DNA of 64,000 bases. It comes from Brasenia schreberi. Taxonomy: Eukaryota > Streptophyta > Magnoliopsida > Nymphaeales > Cabombaceae. The DNA is taken from assembly GCA_036023115.1 (NCBI GenBank), contig JAYKKT010000046.1, positions 4,557,001 to 4,621,000 on the forward strand. Direction: 5' to 3'. Positions 1 to 28,974 of the stretch are shown piece after piece (within the stretch, counting starts at the first letter, position 1; the number at the start of each line of letters is the position of its first letter). The position numbers and the translations under genes were made by a program. The notes beneath the pieces are model-generated. The model was given only the letters and a program-made list of their open reading frames with translations. It was not told where the DNA came from and ran no database searches.

Positions 1-983
1 GTGCCAACATAATTCCAAAAATCTCCTTGAAGGACTTTCTGTTTAAATATATCTTCTTTCTCGCTTTTGAGGTTCCACCATTTAGTCCGAATAGCTCGAT
101 GCACTCTTTTCTTCTTTGTCCATTTTTTTATTTGTAAATCCATAACTAAAAGTTGATGTTGGGTGGTTAAGCTTTCTCCTGGAATTACCTTACAATCTTT
201 ACAACACGCCCTATCTTTTTTTCTACAAATAAAGTAATCAATTTGTGTTTGTGATAAGCCACTCTTATAAGTAATTAAATGTTCATCTCATTTTTTGAAG
301 ATTGTATTGACTATAAAGAGATCAAATGACATAGCAAAATTTAAAATCTCCCTACCTTCCTCGTTTATATCCCCGTAACCAAAGTTTCCATGAATCCCTT
401 GATATCCTAATGCCTCTTTACCGACATGTCCATTTAAATCTCCTCCTAAATAAATCATCTCTCTTTGTGGAATCTTTTGAAACACCTTATCTAACTCTTC
501 CCAAAAAACTGTCTTTATACTATCTTCTAGTCCTACTTGGGGTGCGTAAGCACAAACTATATTCAAAACCTCTGCTCCTAACACTAATTTCAATGTCATG
601 ATTCGGTCACCATATCATTGTATGTCTACTACACTCTCCTTTAAATCTTTATTTATGATAATACCAACTCCGTTTCGGGCCTTTTCTTTACCTGAGTTCC
701 ATAATTTAAAACCTGTATCCTCTATCTCCTTTGCTTTTTCTCCAACCCATTTTGTCTCTTGTAAACATAGAATATGAATCTTTCTCCGAATCATAGTATC
801 TACCACCTCCATTAGCTTACCCGATAATGTTCTGATATTCCAAGAACCAATACGAATCTTATTATCTAGGACTAGCTTCCTTACCCCCCGCATCCGTCCA
901 TAATCAAAATGCGAAGACCCTCTCTGAAAATTTTTCACTACATTCGGACTACAATGTAGCGGGACTAACTTCTTTACCCACAC
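1..983 (-). pseudogene. LINE endonuclease (EEP domain) remnant
   Basis: The translation shows an endonuclease/exonuclease/phosphatase fold of LINE type. RIGSWNIRTLSGK carries the N-terminal Asn motif, CLQETKW carries the catalytic Glu, and GGDLNGHVG carries the Asp-x-Asn motif. A TQIDYF segment follows just below base 288. Two in-frame TGA codons interrupt the frame, one at about 612-614 and one at about 285-287. Both stand where related copies would read Arg, which fits CGA to TGA change. In an intact element this domain nicks target DNA to start target-primed reverse transcription. This copy cannot make a full protein. Confidence 0.8.
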
Positions 984-1252
984 CCGTCCATGATGTGGGA
1001 ACCCTCACTGCAATTGATTCACTACATTCGAGCGAAAATGTAGTGGCCCTTGCTTACTTCTTACTGCATTCGGGCTCTGCAGCACGTCGCTAGGCGGGGA
1101 CGCCCCAAAGCAATGCTCATAATTTTTGTAATCCATGTTGTAGAAATCCGATGAAGTTTTACGCTGGCTGTCGGAAGCCTAACACAACCCTCCTCCTTTA
1201 TCCGGGCTTGGGACCAGCAATGCAAGGGTGATCCCTTACATGGGCGGAGTTC
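1..1252 (-). mobile_element. LINE (non-LTR retrotransposon), 5' half
   Basis: This is the 5' part of a LINE running off the left edge and read on the minus strand. From about 1252 down to 985 lies a 5' leader that recurs near 4795-4921 and 54475-54704. An endonuclease domain follows. It sits in an intron of TSR1, downstream of the last visible exon, in the same orientation as the gene. The copy is dead, with in-frame stops in the endonuclease. The 3' half with reverse transcriptase is outside the window, so no target duplication can be checked. The family is clear from the apurinic-type endonuclease and from the related reverse-transcriptase fragment at 3133-4050. Confidence 0.85.
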
Positions 1253-1684
1253 ATATACCAGGTACCACGAAAGAGAAAAATGCCATGAAATCAGAACATC
1301 ATCACATTGTTCGATTTAGCAATGCAGTAGCAAAAACCAACCTACGTGACTCGCACTTTTATAGCCTTAAAATTAAGTATCAAAATTTTTGAGAAAAAAG
1401 AAATTTCAGTATCAATAAAACCTGGATAATAACACAATAAAAGTAAGAATCGTAGATGCAACTCATTATTAACTTGGGCTTGCACTTTGCTGCTCATGAA
1501 TATGCACTTCTTTTATCAGAAAGTAATGTCACGTGAAATACATAACTTTACTCTCCCGAGCAACAAATTTTCATCAGAAGTACAAGTTATAAAGGGCCTT
1601 AAGTTTTTGGGACCGTAAGAGAAGAAGATTCTGTGGCATTTGGAAATAGACAAAAAAGTAGATTGAGACCAATCTGAAAACTAC

Positions 1685-17646
<15,962 letters not shown>

Positions 17647-17745
17647 CACGATCGGCCGTTGCAAATCTGGAAAAGAACCGAAGTCGTCCTCTGCTCAGCA
17701 GCGAGCAGGGGCAGAACATGAGAGAGAGAGAGAGAGAGAGAGAGA
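17647..17745 (-). promoter_or_regulatory. TSR1 5' leader with (GA)n tract
   Basis: Upstream of the TSR1 start codon on the minus strand is a short leader containing a 24-base GA/CT repeat (about 17721-17744). CT-rich tracts are common in plant leaders and core promoters. No convincing TATA box was seen and the transcription start is not known. Confidence 0.4.
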
Positions 17746-18725
17746 CGGTGGAGTACAAACGGCAGACGCCCTAAAAAAAACTTCGACTTAGACCTTCTCC
17801 CAAAAGAAGAAATTTCTTCGACCTCGTCCGGAGTTCCGCCCGTCCGCCCTTGGCCAAGCGAACCGACGAGCCCGACCTATCTCGGCTCCGGGTAGGCTCA
17901 GGTCCACACTCAACTTCCGGATGTTGGTATCAGACCCGAATTTAGGTTCAGATAGATCTATTTGTGAAGCACGAAAACTTTTTCTAGGGGACGTTTCCAT
18001 ACGGGAATTCAGGAAAACACTATGAAATCGTTTTCCTAGATTTTCATGTTTTCGAGAAACCTTTCATTCTCTCTTTAAAAAACTGGGAAAAAAGATAGAG
18101 AAGTTCAAGCATCAACTCCTTTCTCTTTCTTTCAATCCAAAACTCGCCATCGTTTTTGAGCAGGAGAGGTGATTTGGCAACCTCCACTCAAATTTGAAAC
18201 ACAAACATAAAAACTACAGTTTACAATTGAATTGAAATATATCCACCCCTCTTACACAGATTCATGAGCCATTAGCCCCACCTAACACCAATTTCTAGAT
18301 CAGTAATGTTTATCAGTTTAATGCCATTAGATATTGAATCATTGTTGAAATATGTAAAATGCTTTTGTTTTCATTTGTTATATATGTGTATATATATATT
18401 ATTTTCTTAAGTTTTGAAAATTTGTTGTTTCTCGGGTCCCGTTATTGTTTCCATTTCTTTTTCCGTTTCCGTTCCGTTTAACATAGGATCTATCTTGAGA
18501 AAGAACCTAACAAGTTTTAAGAAAATACTTGAAATTAAATCTTTAGATTCAAGGTCTTTGGAAGTTGATTGAAATTCGTTGTTTTGGACTTAAATTGTTG
18601 CAGAGCTGAACAAGAACATGGTATCTTTCGACTCGGTCTAGCTGTGAAAGCTCGGTAAACAACATCTTGATTAATGTCTACCTATACCATGCCTCCAAGA
18701 TAATTATATCAGGACATCTACGTTC
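17746..18725. other. Intergenic, no feature seen
   Basis: Upstream of TSR1. I see no conserved coding segment or repeat family here, only AT-rich DNA with a short TATATGTGTATATATA run near 18378-18400. Confidence 0.6.
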
Positions 18726-18974
18726 AACAACAACTAAGCCTTTTCCCATACTAGATGGGGTCGGCTACATGGATTCTTTGTTTTCACAGATCCCTATCGT
18801 GTGCCATGTTAGCAGTTAACTCCCAATAAGCTAGATCATTCTTTATTGTTTCTTTCCAACACTTTTGTGGTCGTCCTCTACCTCTTTTAATACTTTCCAA
18901 ATTTAGTTTTTCTAACCTTCTTATAGGTTCTTCTTTTGATCTTCTTTCTATATGTCCAAACCATCTTAAACGAC
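18726..18974 (-). mobile_element. LINE 3' end, 5'-truncated
   Basis: The minus strand carries about 250 bases of the same LINE 3' end as 3133-3400. It includes the AACACTTTTGTGGTCGTCCTC block (antisense of RGRPQKCW) and ends in a (GTT)n tail, seen as CAACAACAA at 18735. The 5' side stops at about 18974. I could not find a convincing target duplication. Confidence 0.85.
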
Positions 18975-19674
18975 AATGAATGTTTATTGGGTTATGCTTT
19001 TTTCACAAGTGAAGTTTGGGGCAAATAGGAAGCATTTTATTTTAGGGTAGTAATTTGGTTTAGCTCGGCTCATAAAAGGACAATGAACCGTTTATGAACA
19101 TGTTTAAACAGTGGTTGTATTGTCAATGAGCCCAGCAACAAACAAGGGTGGTTCGGGTCGTTGAGCTCGTCTACCGTCCCTATGCAACATGCAAGGTTCC
19201 AAGTATTGTGCTAGTCCAGTATTGCAGCCAAAACAAGATAGATTTGGTTAGTCTAGTTTGGATCAGACCAATCCAATTCACATTCTCACAACCCATGACC
19301 TTGTTGGACCATTTAACCCACCGTATTTTCTTCACAGAACTTCGTTCTTGCAATGAATAGAAGAAGCTATTGAAGCCATAAACCAATCAATTTGATCAAC
19401 AAAAAGGGGAAAGATCCTTTCCCTGGGACAACCCTTACTCGATACACACAGGGAATCGAATATCTGACCTACCATCGAAGACCCAAACCCCCAAGCCAAT
19501 ATATTGTAGCCCATCTCGACAAATACAAGTATCTTTATCAGAATAAAGTTGAAAATCAAAATTTTGATGACCCGACTCCGCCCTGCCCCATATGGGGCAG
19601 GTTTCCAGTCCTCAAAACCCGCCTTGCATCTGGATGGGGCTAGGTTTGTGGTAGACCCGCCTCGTCCATCCCCG

Positions 19675-19677
<3 letters not shown>

Positions 19678-19745
<68 letters not shown>
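19678..19745. repeat. (AT)n microsatellite
   Basis: About 67 bases of uninterrupted AT repeat. The protein-like ORFs through it, runs of Tyr-Ile, are artefacts. Confidence 0.97.
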
Positions 19746-19751
<6 letters not shown>

Positions 19752-19778
19752 TGTGTGTGTCAAACGACTTGAATATAC

Positions 19779-20286
19779 TAGGGATGTTCATGGGAAGGAG
19801 ATCCTTTGTTCCTAGTGGGGACCTGCCTCAAATGGAGTGGATTCGGGGAGTGGAAACGGGAACAGGGAGAGCAAGGAAATCCTCGACGACGGGATGAGGA
19901 TAGTAGGTCTCCACTATACAAACCCGATTTAACCCTTTTCTAATTGATTCAAGAAAGTTAGGTCCATGTAAAGATAAAACAAATTATAATAAGAAATAAA
20001 TACAAGAAAGTATTTCCTCTTTTTTTAATTTGTTAACTCATTATTATTCTCACACATTTCATCCGCAATAATATGTTCTAATTTTGATACCGTTTACATA
20101 AATTAAGTTTATTTTATATATAAAAGTGAGGTTCAACTTTTGTTTGAGACTCTCTCTTTTTCTCGATGGTTCCCCACATCGACCCATGAGAATATAGGGA
20201 TGGAGATGAGTGCATTTTTTATCCACATTGTGGGGATGGGAACAAAGATGAGAACAAGGTTATGAAACGGGAAAAGAACATCCCTA
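19779..20286. mobile_element. Possible MITE with TAGGGATGTTC inverted ends
   Basis: TAGGGATGTTC at 19779 is matched by its exact inverse, GAACATCCCTA, ending at 20286. The roughly 500 bases between contain further GGGATGGGAAC-like motifs in both orientations near each end and no coding sequence. TAGGG-type ends are seen in some plant hAT-derived MITEs. I could not find a matching flanking duplication, so the call is tentative. Confidence 0.4.
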
Positions 20287-20387
20287 CTACTAGAACGAAT
20301 TATATAGTAGGGAGCAAGGAGAGATTTTCAAGTTCTTTAGTTTGATTTCCATATACGTACACACACTTGATTCCCATACACACATAT

Positions 20388-20418
<31 letters not shown>

Positions 20419-22282
20419 CATTGTGTGCGTGTGTAATAGAACATAACAGAACATGTTACATTTCTGAAGTTAAATGCAACAAGATAAAACATGAGTAAAA
20501 CTGCAAATTCATGTAGAGGAGCCCACTTTGCATTGGATAAGGCATGGTTTTGGGGTATTGGTTCACCTTGTTGCTGACACGGATCTGATTGAGCAAGATT
20601 CAATTACATTGGATTGGGTTTGCAAGTATCCGACCCAAATCTGACCAGTTGGCATCCTACTGGCAAAATATACATTTCTGATGAAAGGGGCGGCTATTTA
20701 CAAAGTAAGTGCATAACTTGCCTCCACTTTGTACCAAGCTATCCACTTCTAATACTATGGCTAAGACTTGATTAATGGACGTTATAGGTGCTTCATATGT
20801 CTTCAGTTGGGTCCAATTCATAGGGGCATTGAACTAGATGTGAGGTTCACGGACCATGCGAGGTTCGATTCTCACCGTCCGCAATTTCCAACTTCTTTTT
20901 CCTCTTTCAGTTTGTCTATACTATATCACTGGAACTCTTCTTTCCCTACTTCCTACCCAAGACAACCCGAAGGAGTTTGTGGCTTTTCTCGCTGACATTA
21001 CCCATTTGTTTAGTGTAGGTCTCAGGGGCGAGGGTCCTAGAGTTGGAGTTTTTAGATCTGCAGTCGAAGTTCAAACCTTGTGGTCACTCCACATGTTTCT
21101 TTCCTTGATCATGAGGTTTACTTTTAATTATCATAAATTTTAAGTGGTTTTGCACATAAGAGAGAGTAGTTCAATATGGAAAGCCGTGTCTCCCAGTCAA
21201 CCAACATATAGGTCTATGGTCTCTCATTTCAGTGTGATAGGTCCCCCAAGCAGGACATGTGACCCATGTCTTTGGTTCAAATTTTGAACTTTTTTTTTCT
21301 CTCCTTTTCAATGAGGCAAACCCAACAAATACACGAAACACACATCCATAATTAGGTAAACAAAATAGTGTACTTCTATTGAGGTATGTAAGGTTGAATT
21401 CCAAGCGAAGAAAGCGAAGAACAGAAAAATTTCTGGTGAGTTTCACGGCAAACGCTCATAAAAGACAGATATGTGCATCACAGTGTGCTGCAATTGGGGC
21501 ATGCTTCATAAGAGTGTCGATGGATCGCATGTATCTGGTAACTTGCTTGATCAGTTGGAATTGCTTTTAGAAGAAAACCCAAAATTCCAAGTGTGGCAAA
21601 TTCATATTCCTCAGTGTGATCGTGTCGTGTCGCGTGATTGGAACAGGTCAACCCGGACAAGCCCCTTTATGCGTGTGTAAACATGGTCTCTTCTAGTTGT
21701 GTCTGTGGCGATGTCCACGAACCGAGTGTATCTGCTTCGAGTTCTTGTCATGCAATTTCTTTCTCTGTCAAAAAGTGGTCAGCCATAGCACAACCTTTTT
21801 TTTTTGCGGGTACAAGCTTTCAGGCCATGTTCGTGTCGGGCTTTTGTATTTTTTGGTTATCTGACTCTGAATCAAATCATTCTCAAAGTGCCAATACCCG
21901 ACCCGATTCCAAACTGTTCAAATTCCTCTTGTTTTCACATCATGCAGCACTTCCAAGTTCAAACTCCAGTTCTTGTGGGGGAGCGCACAGATCAAGTGAT
22001 CTAGCAGCAAATCACCTTGTTCATTTCATCCCGACGATATCTTCTCGCGAGGAAGACAATGGCAAGCGTTTTGGTTCTTGAGTCATGAGCTTTCAGATCA
22101 CCTGACCCGACCTTGTTTTATGGTGCCATATGAAATAAGAATCCGAGATGTTTCCTGACATATGATCTTAAATCAGATCTTGCATCCAGATGCATTTATT
22201 TGGATTGTGAAGATTGGCCAAAATCCTAACCTTTCATATGATTCAGCTCATTAATTCCGAATAACGAAGAGTACATGGGATG

Positions 22283-22380
22283 CCTTTTTTTTTACAGACT
22301 GAAGCAAGATGCACTCCCCAGGTATTGAACTCACGATCTTCAACTTGTGAGTCGACCTCCTAATCAGGTAGTGTTGTTCT
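22283..22380 (-). repeat. SINE-like repeat, family A
   Basis: On the minus strand this reads AGGTCGACTCACAAGTTGAA, then GATCGTGAGTTCAATACCTG, then GGGAGTGCATCT and an A run at about 22285-22293. It aligns with the copies at 27325, 40793 and 47718 (minus). GAGTTCAATACC resembles a Pol III B box. The call rests on four aligned copies and the A tail. Confidence 0.5.
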
Positions 22381-22839
22381 TTAAAAAAAACAAATGTATA
22401 TTATTCAAACTATGGTAAATTGGCAATGTTTATGTCTTCCCGATATCCCGGTAACTTTCACGATGGGTGTTGTCAGGATCCATTTTGAATCAAGTATACT
22501 TTTTTGGCAGCTTTGAATAAATTGGACTGCCAAAAGAACTCTAATATATAAAGGAAAATTTAAAAAGGAATAATAATGACAAAAACTAACTGTTGCTCAA
22601 CCATGAGATCTAGAATGGCTTTCCTACAAATTCAGTTCGGATATATGGTAATTGGATCAGCAACGTTGATCACAATACCAATGTGTTTCGAGGACTCTGG
22701 TCATTTTTATTTGAGTCCCCCTGAAAATCCATGGCTTAAACAAAGCGATGAACAGGGCCTTCCTCCATGGAGGAGACAATACAAAGCTGTCTTCAGCAGG
22801 GAAGACTTGACCTGGGCCATCTATTTTATTATCACCAGA

Positions 22840-22840
22840 A

Positions 22841-22872
<32 letters not shown>

Positions 22873-22880
22873 GACACACA
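22840..22880. repeat. (CT)n(CA)n microsatellite
   Basis: A CT repeat runs into a CA repeat. A very similar CT-CA tract lies at 23513-23552. Confidence 0.9.
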
Positions 22881-23205
22881 GTGTGTGTGAGTATGAAAAT
22901 TGCATGAAGGACGCTTGTTCCATAAGGACTGTGCTGCTGGGCCAGGAAACCACGTTTTTCCGCTGAACTACTGCCTAGATGTCTTCAAATTGGTTCATTC
23001 TCTCCAAATATAAAGGTAGTTAATACGAAGTGTTTATACCCTAATAAAATCGTACCCATCAGAATGAGATCAAGAGATCATCACAGTAACTCATTCTTAT
23101 AAATCCGGGGTGGAAAATCCAATCATATGGTCAAGAAAAGAACTTCTCTTTCGCGTCTGTTAGCATAGTAAGCACAACAAAAATGTCTGAGGACACACGC
23201 ACAGG

Positions 23206-23337
<132 letters not shown>

Positions 23338-23512
23338 GGGTTGTACAGGGGGGCAACGCACAATGATGAGTTAAAGAGTTGGGAGGAGACAAAAGGAAGA
23401 GGACTTTATAGTGCATTGAGATTTACGAGTGCTGGGAATGACAGGCCCTTCTGTTCTGCATGCCCCCACAATAACATAATGTGTGGTTTCCAGCCACCCA
23501 CAATCAAACACC

Positions 23513-23514
23513 AC

Positions 23515-23551
<37 letters not shown>

Positions 23552-23552
23552 A
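23513..23552. repeat. (CT)n(CA)n microsatellite
   Basis: A CT repeat followed directly by a CA repeat. Confidence 0.9.
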
Positions 23553-23777
23553 AAGGTTTCATTCTTTCCCCTTTGATTAGTCATGTTTCACCGGCCCTAA
23601 CAAAATGTGCCCATTGAGCATTTCATGAATGTTAACGAAAAGCCACAAAGCCCATGGTACACTGCATTTCTCATTTTCCATTTTGGTATCATGGGCATGT
23701 CTTGAACTGGTTTAGGCTTGACTCAAATCAAAATTAACTGTATAGAGTAGGATCAATATACCATTGGACCTATTATG

Positions 23778-23778
<1 letters not shown>

Positions 23779-23819
<41 letters not shown>
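23779..23819. repeat. (AT)n microsatellite
   Basis: About 40 bases of AT repeat grading into a TATG/TGTG-rich run to about 23855. Confidence 0.95.
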
Positions 23820-23827
<8 letters not shown>

Positions 23828-24593
23828 ATGTATTTATGTGAGTGTGTGTGCATATATGAGAGCCAGGCTTGATTAGGGTTTCAAGTTCGTTGAGTCAAAC
23901 TGACATTGTTCAAGGCCTAAGCTTGACATGTCAACAAACTGGTCGAATTAACAAAAGAACAAGCTTGATTGGAACATAAACGAAGCTTGAGCTTAGTTAA
24001 AAGATGAGTTAAGTTAAAAAAAGCAGGAGCTCCAACTCAGGTCAAGCTTGAGGTCAAATCAATAAAACTTTCTAGTTGATCTCAATAATCTATGTGATTT
24101 AACATGCAAGTTTCAAGAACGAGCTCAGCTCCCTGCAGGCATTCACACTGAAGAAATGTTCAACTGTTTCAAGAACCAAATGGGAGACAGAGAGGCTGGG
24201 GGATTAAGTGGCAAGCTTAGTAGATGCCAATGAGGTGCACCTCTTTAACCCAATATGTTCTGAAACCCTTGTTGTTTTGACAGAAATTGTACTTAGATAA
24301 TTATCAAAACCTAGTGAGATCATCAAGAGGAATGCTCGAGAAAATCAGGCAATGCATTCAAGTGCAAAAACAAGGAAAGTGGGAGGGCCTGTGCGATGTA
24401 TTTACAGTCTCTCTATCTCTATCTCTCTCTTTTGTTTGAATAGTAAAGCATTCTTTTCACCATTTTCTTTCATCTTTGAGAAAGCTGCAAAGGGGTCGAG
24501 GGACGCAAACAGCATTCACAGTGGTGGAACCTTTTATCGTCAAGTCATTGTCATCAAAACCTTTTCCCTCCCTTTCTCTCACCTCACAGTCAC

Positions 24594-24597
<4 letters not shown>

Positions 24598-24682
<85 letters not shown>
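24598..24682. repeat. Compound microsatellite (CT)n(AT)n
   Basis: About 32 bases of CT repeat followed directly by about 52 bases of AT repeat. Confidence 0.96.
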
Positions 24683-24686
<4 letters not shown>

Positions 24687-27130
24687 ACCACACCATTTAT
24701 TTCAAATTGTTGGATTAAGTGATTTAAAAGATCATCAAGATAAAACCTCATCTCATTCATATCACTTTCTTTTAATACATCATTCATGTGACCTACTGGT
24801 GGGGGGTGTATACTGCTGTCCATTAGGGCTCGACTCATAATAACCTTCAAAATAAAGGTCACACTAACTGCTAGGGGAGGGTTGCCCTCCGTTTGACGGG
24901 GAGTCCGCTCATCTAGGGTACCCTGGGCCATGTATATGTGGTAGGGGTTAGTCCTACACCAACTTGACAATGCAAAGCACAAAAAGGGAGAAGATCTATC
25001 ACTCAAACTGCAAAATAATGAAAAGAATATCAACACCGGCAAAGAATTGCTGTCCGCAAACATTTTTTTTTTAATTAGCAAGATGGGTTAGGCAAGACCT
25101 CTACCAATAAAAACAATGTGATATCCACAATATGCACAAAGAGATATAAGGATATAGTGATCCTCGAAGAAAGAACTTCCCAGTGACTGCACAAAAACAA
25201 GGAACGCTGAGTGGCGGACGTTGAATTTCAAGGTGGGGGAAATAGATCATCAAACATATTCAACCGTGGGCTTCGCAGTATTAATTTTACCGTTTTTTCT
25301 TTAATGTTTTGATCGACTGTGGGATAAATGGCCCATCTCCGGCCAATGTAGAATAATCTGGTTGAAGTTACCAACATCATAATAGTGATTTGGGGTCGTT
25401 ATAGGAACTTTTTAAGCACTTTGAAATGATTAGTTGCAGGATATCTATTTCCCGTCGAGCTCGATGATGGGCAAGCTCGTGTGCCAACAAAATGCTCGGT
25501 ACGATGGAGCTCTAGTTCAAGCTTGATCAAGCTTCGTTCTTCAACATCAAGCTTGAGTTATGTTCGAACAACTTGAACTCGATCAGCTCATTAGGCTCGT
25601 TTTAACTCTGTGCAAGAAAGATCATTTTAATTAAGCTTGACTTAAGATCGAGGTTGACTGAGCTCTTGAATTAGCTCGAAGTTGAAAAGTTCTAATCTTG
25701 AAGTTTGATGTTTGTGAATCAGGTTTGTGGCATTTATTCTACAATTTTTTATAATACCAATCAATCACTAATATATAGCTGAATTTCTCGTATTTTAGAC
25801 AGGGTCGTTGGTGCTTGCAATAGACTGTGCATGCTTGAATGAATGAAATAAACAATGTTTTGGTGTAATAATTCCTACCATTAACTTTAATAATGACAAG
25901 GTTAATGAAGATACGGGGAATGAAGAAAGTCCACAAGGAAAACACAGAAATTTATCAGGCCCTCTGTGCCAAGCAGACGAAATTTCCACGTCTAATTTGG
26001 GGTTTTCAAATAGAATGTCAAAAAAAAGATGGATTGCGGTATTAGGTGCATTATAATATTATCCGCCTATAAAGAGGCTACTCCTGTATGCATGAGGCGT
26101 AACTTCAGAAACAGTCGGAGAATTTTCTTGCTGTGCTGTGAAGTTTGAAGGACTTTAATAATAACGAAGGTTTAAAGAAAAAGTACTTGTTTTCTTGCAG
26201 ATTAAATCCCAGGGATTCAAATTTGGCTCCACCAAACACATAAAAACGTATAACGCAGTTGAATTGCTGGAAAACTTAACAGGAGTTATCGATCCACTAC
26301 TTTTGGCAATTCGACTTCAAAATACGTTCAGAACGTGACCTTACTATCAAATCCAAAGAGTTCTCTTGTGGGTGACGTAGGAAACTCATTCAGCAGGCAA
26401 CCACCATGCTGCTCGTCAGCCCCTCTCTCTCACACACATATGCACGCGCACACACACACATAAAAGCCAGAGAGGGGAAGTCTTCGCTGAAGGGACGGGC
26501 GGGAGTAGCGTTGTCAAGCGTCAACGACGTCTGCACATTTTGCTTCCCGGGGAAACAGCTTAGACTGATTGCAAGCGAAAACTAGGACGTTCCATCGGCA
26601 TTTAATGCACATTATGTAATAATTTATCCATTGATTACGTTATAACACGGCCTTTCTTGATATTAGGGACGCCTCTGCTGCTGCTTCTTTGGGTTACGAG
26701 TCTTCTCCCACCCTCTCTCTCTCTCTCTCTCTCATATTTCATCATGTAAGAGAGAGGAGAGGCATGGAACCCGCCGGGGCCTTGAAGCGACCCCACTCAG
26801 TGGTCGTCAGATTCTTCGGGAATAGAGCGAGGATGGTCGTCATGCATCACAGGCCCGGCCCCACCTCGTATGGGAACTCGAACGTTGCGGCCTTTGTCTT
26901 CTAGCACACACAAGTAGGGCCGTCGAGTGACAACGGCTTTGACATGAATGATTTTGGTGAATGGATCTCTTTGTATCTGAGCGGGACGATTGTCTAAGAT
27001 TATAATAATTCATCGTATCTTAGATGGTTGATAGAAAATTAAACTCCACCCTAGTTCCTGAATAAGATTCATATATCTACAACCATGTGGATTTGGGACC
27101 AAACTTTGGAATGTATATATAGAACGTTGT

Positions 27131-27262
27131 TATTTTTTTTTTTTTTTGTTAGAAGACGAGGCTGAAGCCCAACACCCACACCCACACATGCACTTTTCAG
27201 GAGTCTCCCCACCAGCAGCAACGGTGCTAGAGTACCCTACCATTGAGGTAATGCTCCGGATG
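27131..27262 (-). repeat. SINE-like repeat, family B
   Basis: Read on the minus strand, the 3' half (AAGTGCATGTGTGGGTGTGG, then TGTTGGGCTTCAGCCTCGTC and TTCTAACA with a long A tail) matches the plus-strand copy at 47374-47541. An A-box-like stretch (TACCTCAATGGTAGGG) lies at its 5' end. The B box is poorly kept. It is a probable tRNA-derived SINE. Confidence 0.5.
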
Positions 27263-27324
27263 CATTCATCTTAAAGCTCACGAGCTTAACACCATACACT
27301 TAGAAATACAAGATATGAGTACAA

Positions 27325-27413
27325 GGAACAATAGCTCACCTCACTGACTAACGAGTTGAAGGTCATGAGTTAGATACCCGGTGTGTGCATCTGCCTTTCG
27401 GCCTGCACATTGT
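27325..27413 (+). repeat. SINE-like repeat, family A
   Basis: CAATAGCTCACCTCACTGAC, an A-box-like start, is followed by GAGTTGAAGGTCATGAGTTA and GTGCATCTGCC. It aligns block by block with copies at 22283, 40793 and 47640. Confidence 0.5.
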
Positions 27414-28933
27414 ACCGAAAGAAATACATTCTGCATATAAGGATTCATCCTTCCAATTTCGAACCATCATCAGATCCAAACCATATGCTTTAAAAGTATA
27501 GTCTCATTTATGGTATGATTTATATTTTATTCATAAAGTTTCCCTTGAGGGTTTTGCTCTTATATATATAGCGATCTCAGGGTGATAGTGGGAGAATTGC
27601 ATTCTAAAATGGGTCCATTACTTAACATGATAAAGGATTTAGCAAAGGTCTTTAGGGTTTTCATTTTTGTCATGGTAGGCTCCATGGAACTTGGTTCCAA
27701 GCCTGGCAATTGCAGTCTAAAATGGGTCCTTAACTGAAACGTTTTTCGTGTCGAGACAAGGTCCGGACTGTGGGCCCTCACGACCGACGACGGGAAAAGA
27801 AACATAGGGAAGGAACCTGCCGGGCCGAATGGGTGGGGACGTTTATGTTGGGCAAAGGGGAAAGGACTGAAGGGGGAGAGATTAGCAGAAGCCGCGGTTT
27901 CCCGCCAGCTGACGCCGCCAGTACGGTGACAGCCCGTCCCATCAGTCGTCCTTCTTCAGTCACATGATCACACTGCCAGTTACGTTCCCTTATTTTTCTT
28001 CTTTTCATTTTTTTCACTCATATAAAACGTCAACTAATATTTGATTTATTATGATTACCATTATTAACTGTGAAAGAAACTAGATTATGAACGTTTCAAA
28101 AGAGAAAGAAGATAAAAAACGTTAGTGTTGAGTTCAGCTTCAAAAGCAAACACAGTGAAAGTCGGTTTACACAGATCATAAAGCAAAGAGAAGAAAGGCA
28201 GGACAGAAATACATGGTTCAGTCAAGATACCTACACCATATGTTCTCCCCAAAATATGGGCTCATGCCCTCTACGACCAACACAGGCATCTAGTTTTCGT
28301 GTCCTACTCAGATCGTGCCTCACGAAGTCAAGCAACATTAACATTTAACAGTTAGAAACTGTAGTATGAGCATTCTGTCAATGTAATTAACCAGCATGAC
28401 TTGATATAAGAGAAGGCTTGTTTTGATTTATTAATATGATAAGAATAAACCCTAAGCTCAATATGTAAGGAACGAGAGATAATGTGGTCAGCGGCAATCC
28501 TTCCGTTTGTTTGCATTCTATATTTTGATTCGAGTCACACTCCAATTCCCAAGATGCTCACGACATATACCTGGCTTGCTTTTTCGCTTTCTTTCTGTAC
28601 TATTTCGAGAGTATATATTTCTCCATGATACCAGAGAACCTGCTCGTACATCACAGAAGCTCAGTGGGATGAATTTTGTTCAAAAAAATTAACGCCCAGT
28701 ACTGCTAGCTCCGCAATCAAAGTTTTGAGAAAGAGAGAGATTTATGAAAAATGGGTATTGATTAGTACATTAAAAAGAATAAACTAAGCAATAGTATTCC
28801 GGTCTCGTAGTATAGAGTCATGTATGGAGATGTCGAAACATGAATAATCTAAGGGAAGAAAACGTCAAAGAGGTGACGCAACGCTTCCAAGCCCCACTGG
28901 ACCGTCAAACAAACAAAAGCACACAACACTCCC

Positions 28934-28937
<4 letters not shown>

Positions 28938-28972
<35 letters not shown>
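28938..28972. repeat. (CT)n microsatellite upstream of the ZF-HD gene
   Basis: About 34 bases of CT repeat, some 690 bases upstream of the ZF-HD start codon on the coding strand. Whether it is promoter or leader sequence cannot be told. Confidence 0.9.

Positions 28973-28974
<2 letters not shown>

Noticed and set aside
18726..18974. Target duplication for this LINE tail
   Set aside because: Flanks at 18717-18725 and 18975-18990 share only a few bases, so no duplication is claimed.
20821..20884. tRNA-like stretch with GAGGTTCGATTCTC
   Set aside because: The T-arm stem does not pair beyond one or two bases and no acceptor stem or A box fits, so it is not a tRNA gene. It may be another decayed SINE.
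21638..22081. Plus-strand ORF of 147 codons
   Set aside because: Cys/Ser-rich composition without a domain, no splice-consistent neighbours and repeats nearby. A chance ORF is more likely than a gene.
22576..22890. Plus-strand ORF ending in a CT/CA repeat
   Set aside because: No recognisable motif, and its C-terminus is microsatellite sequence.
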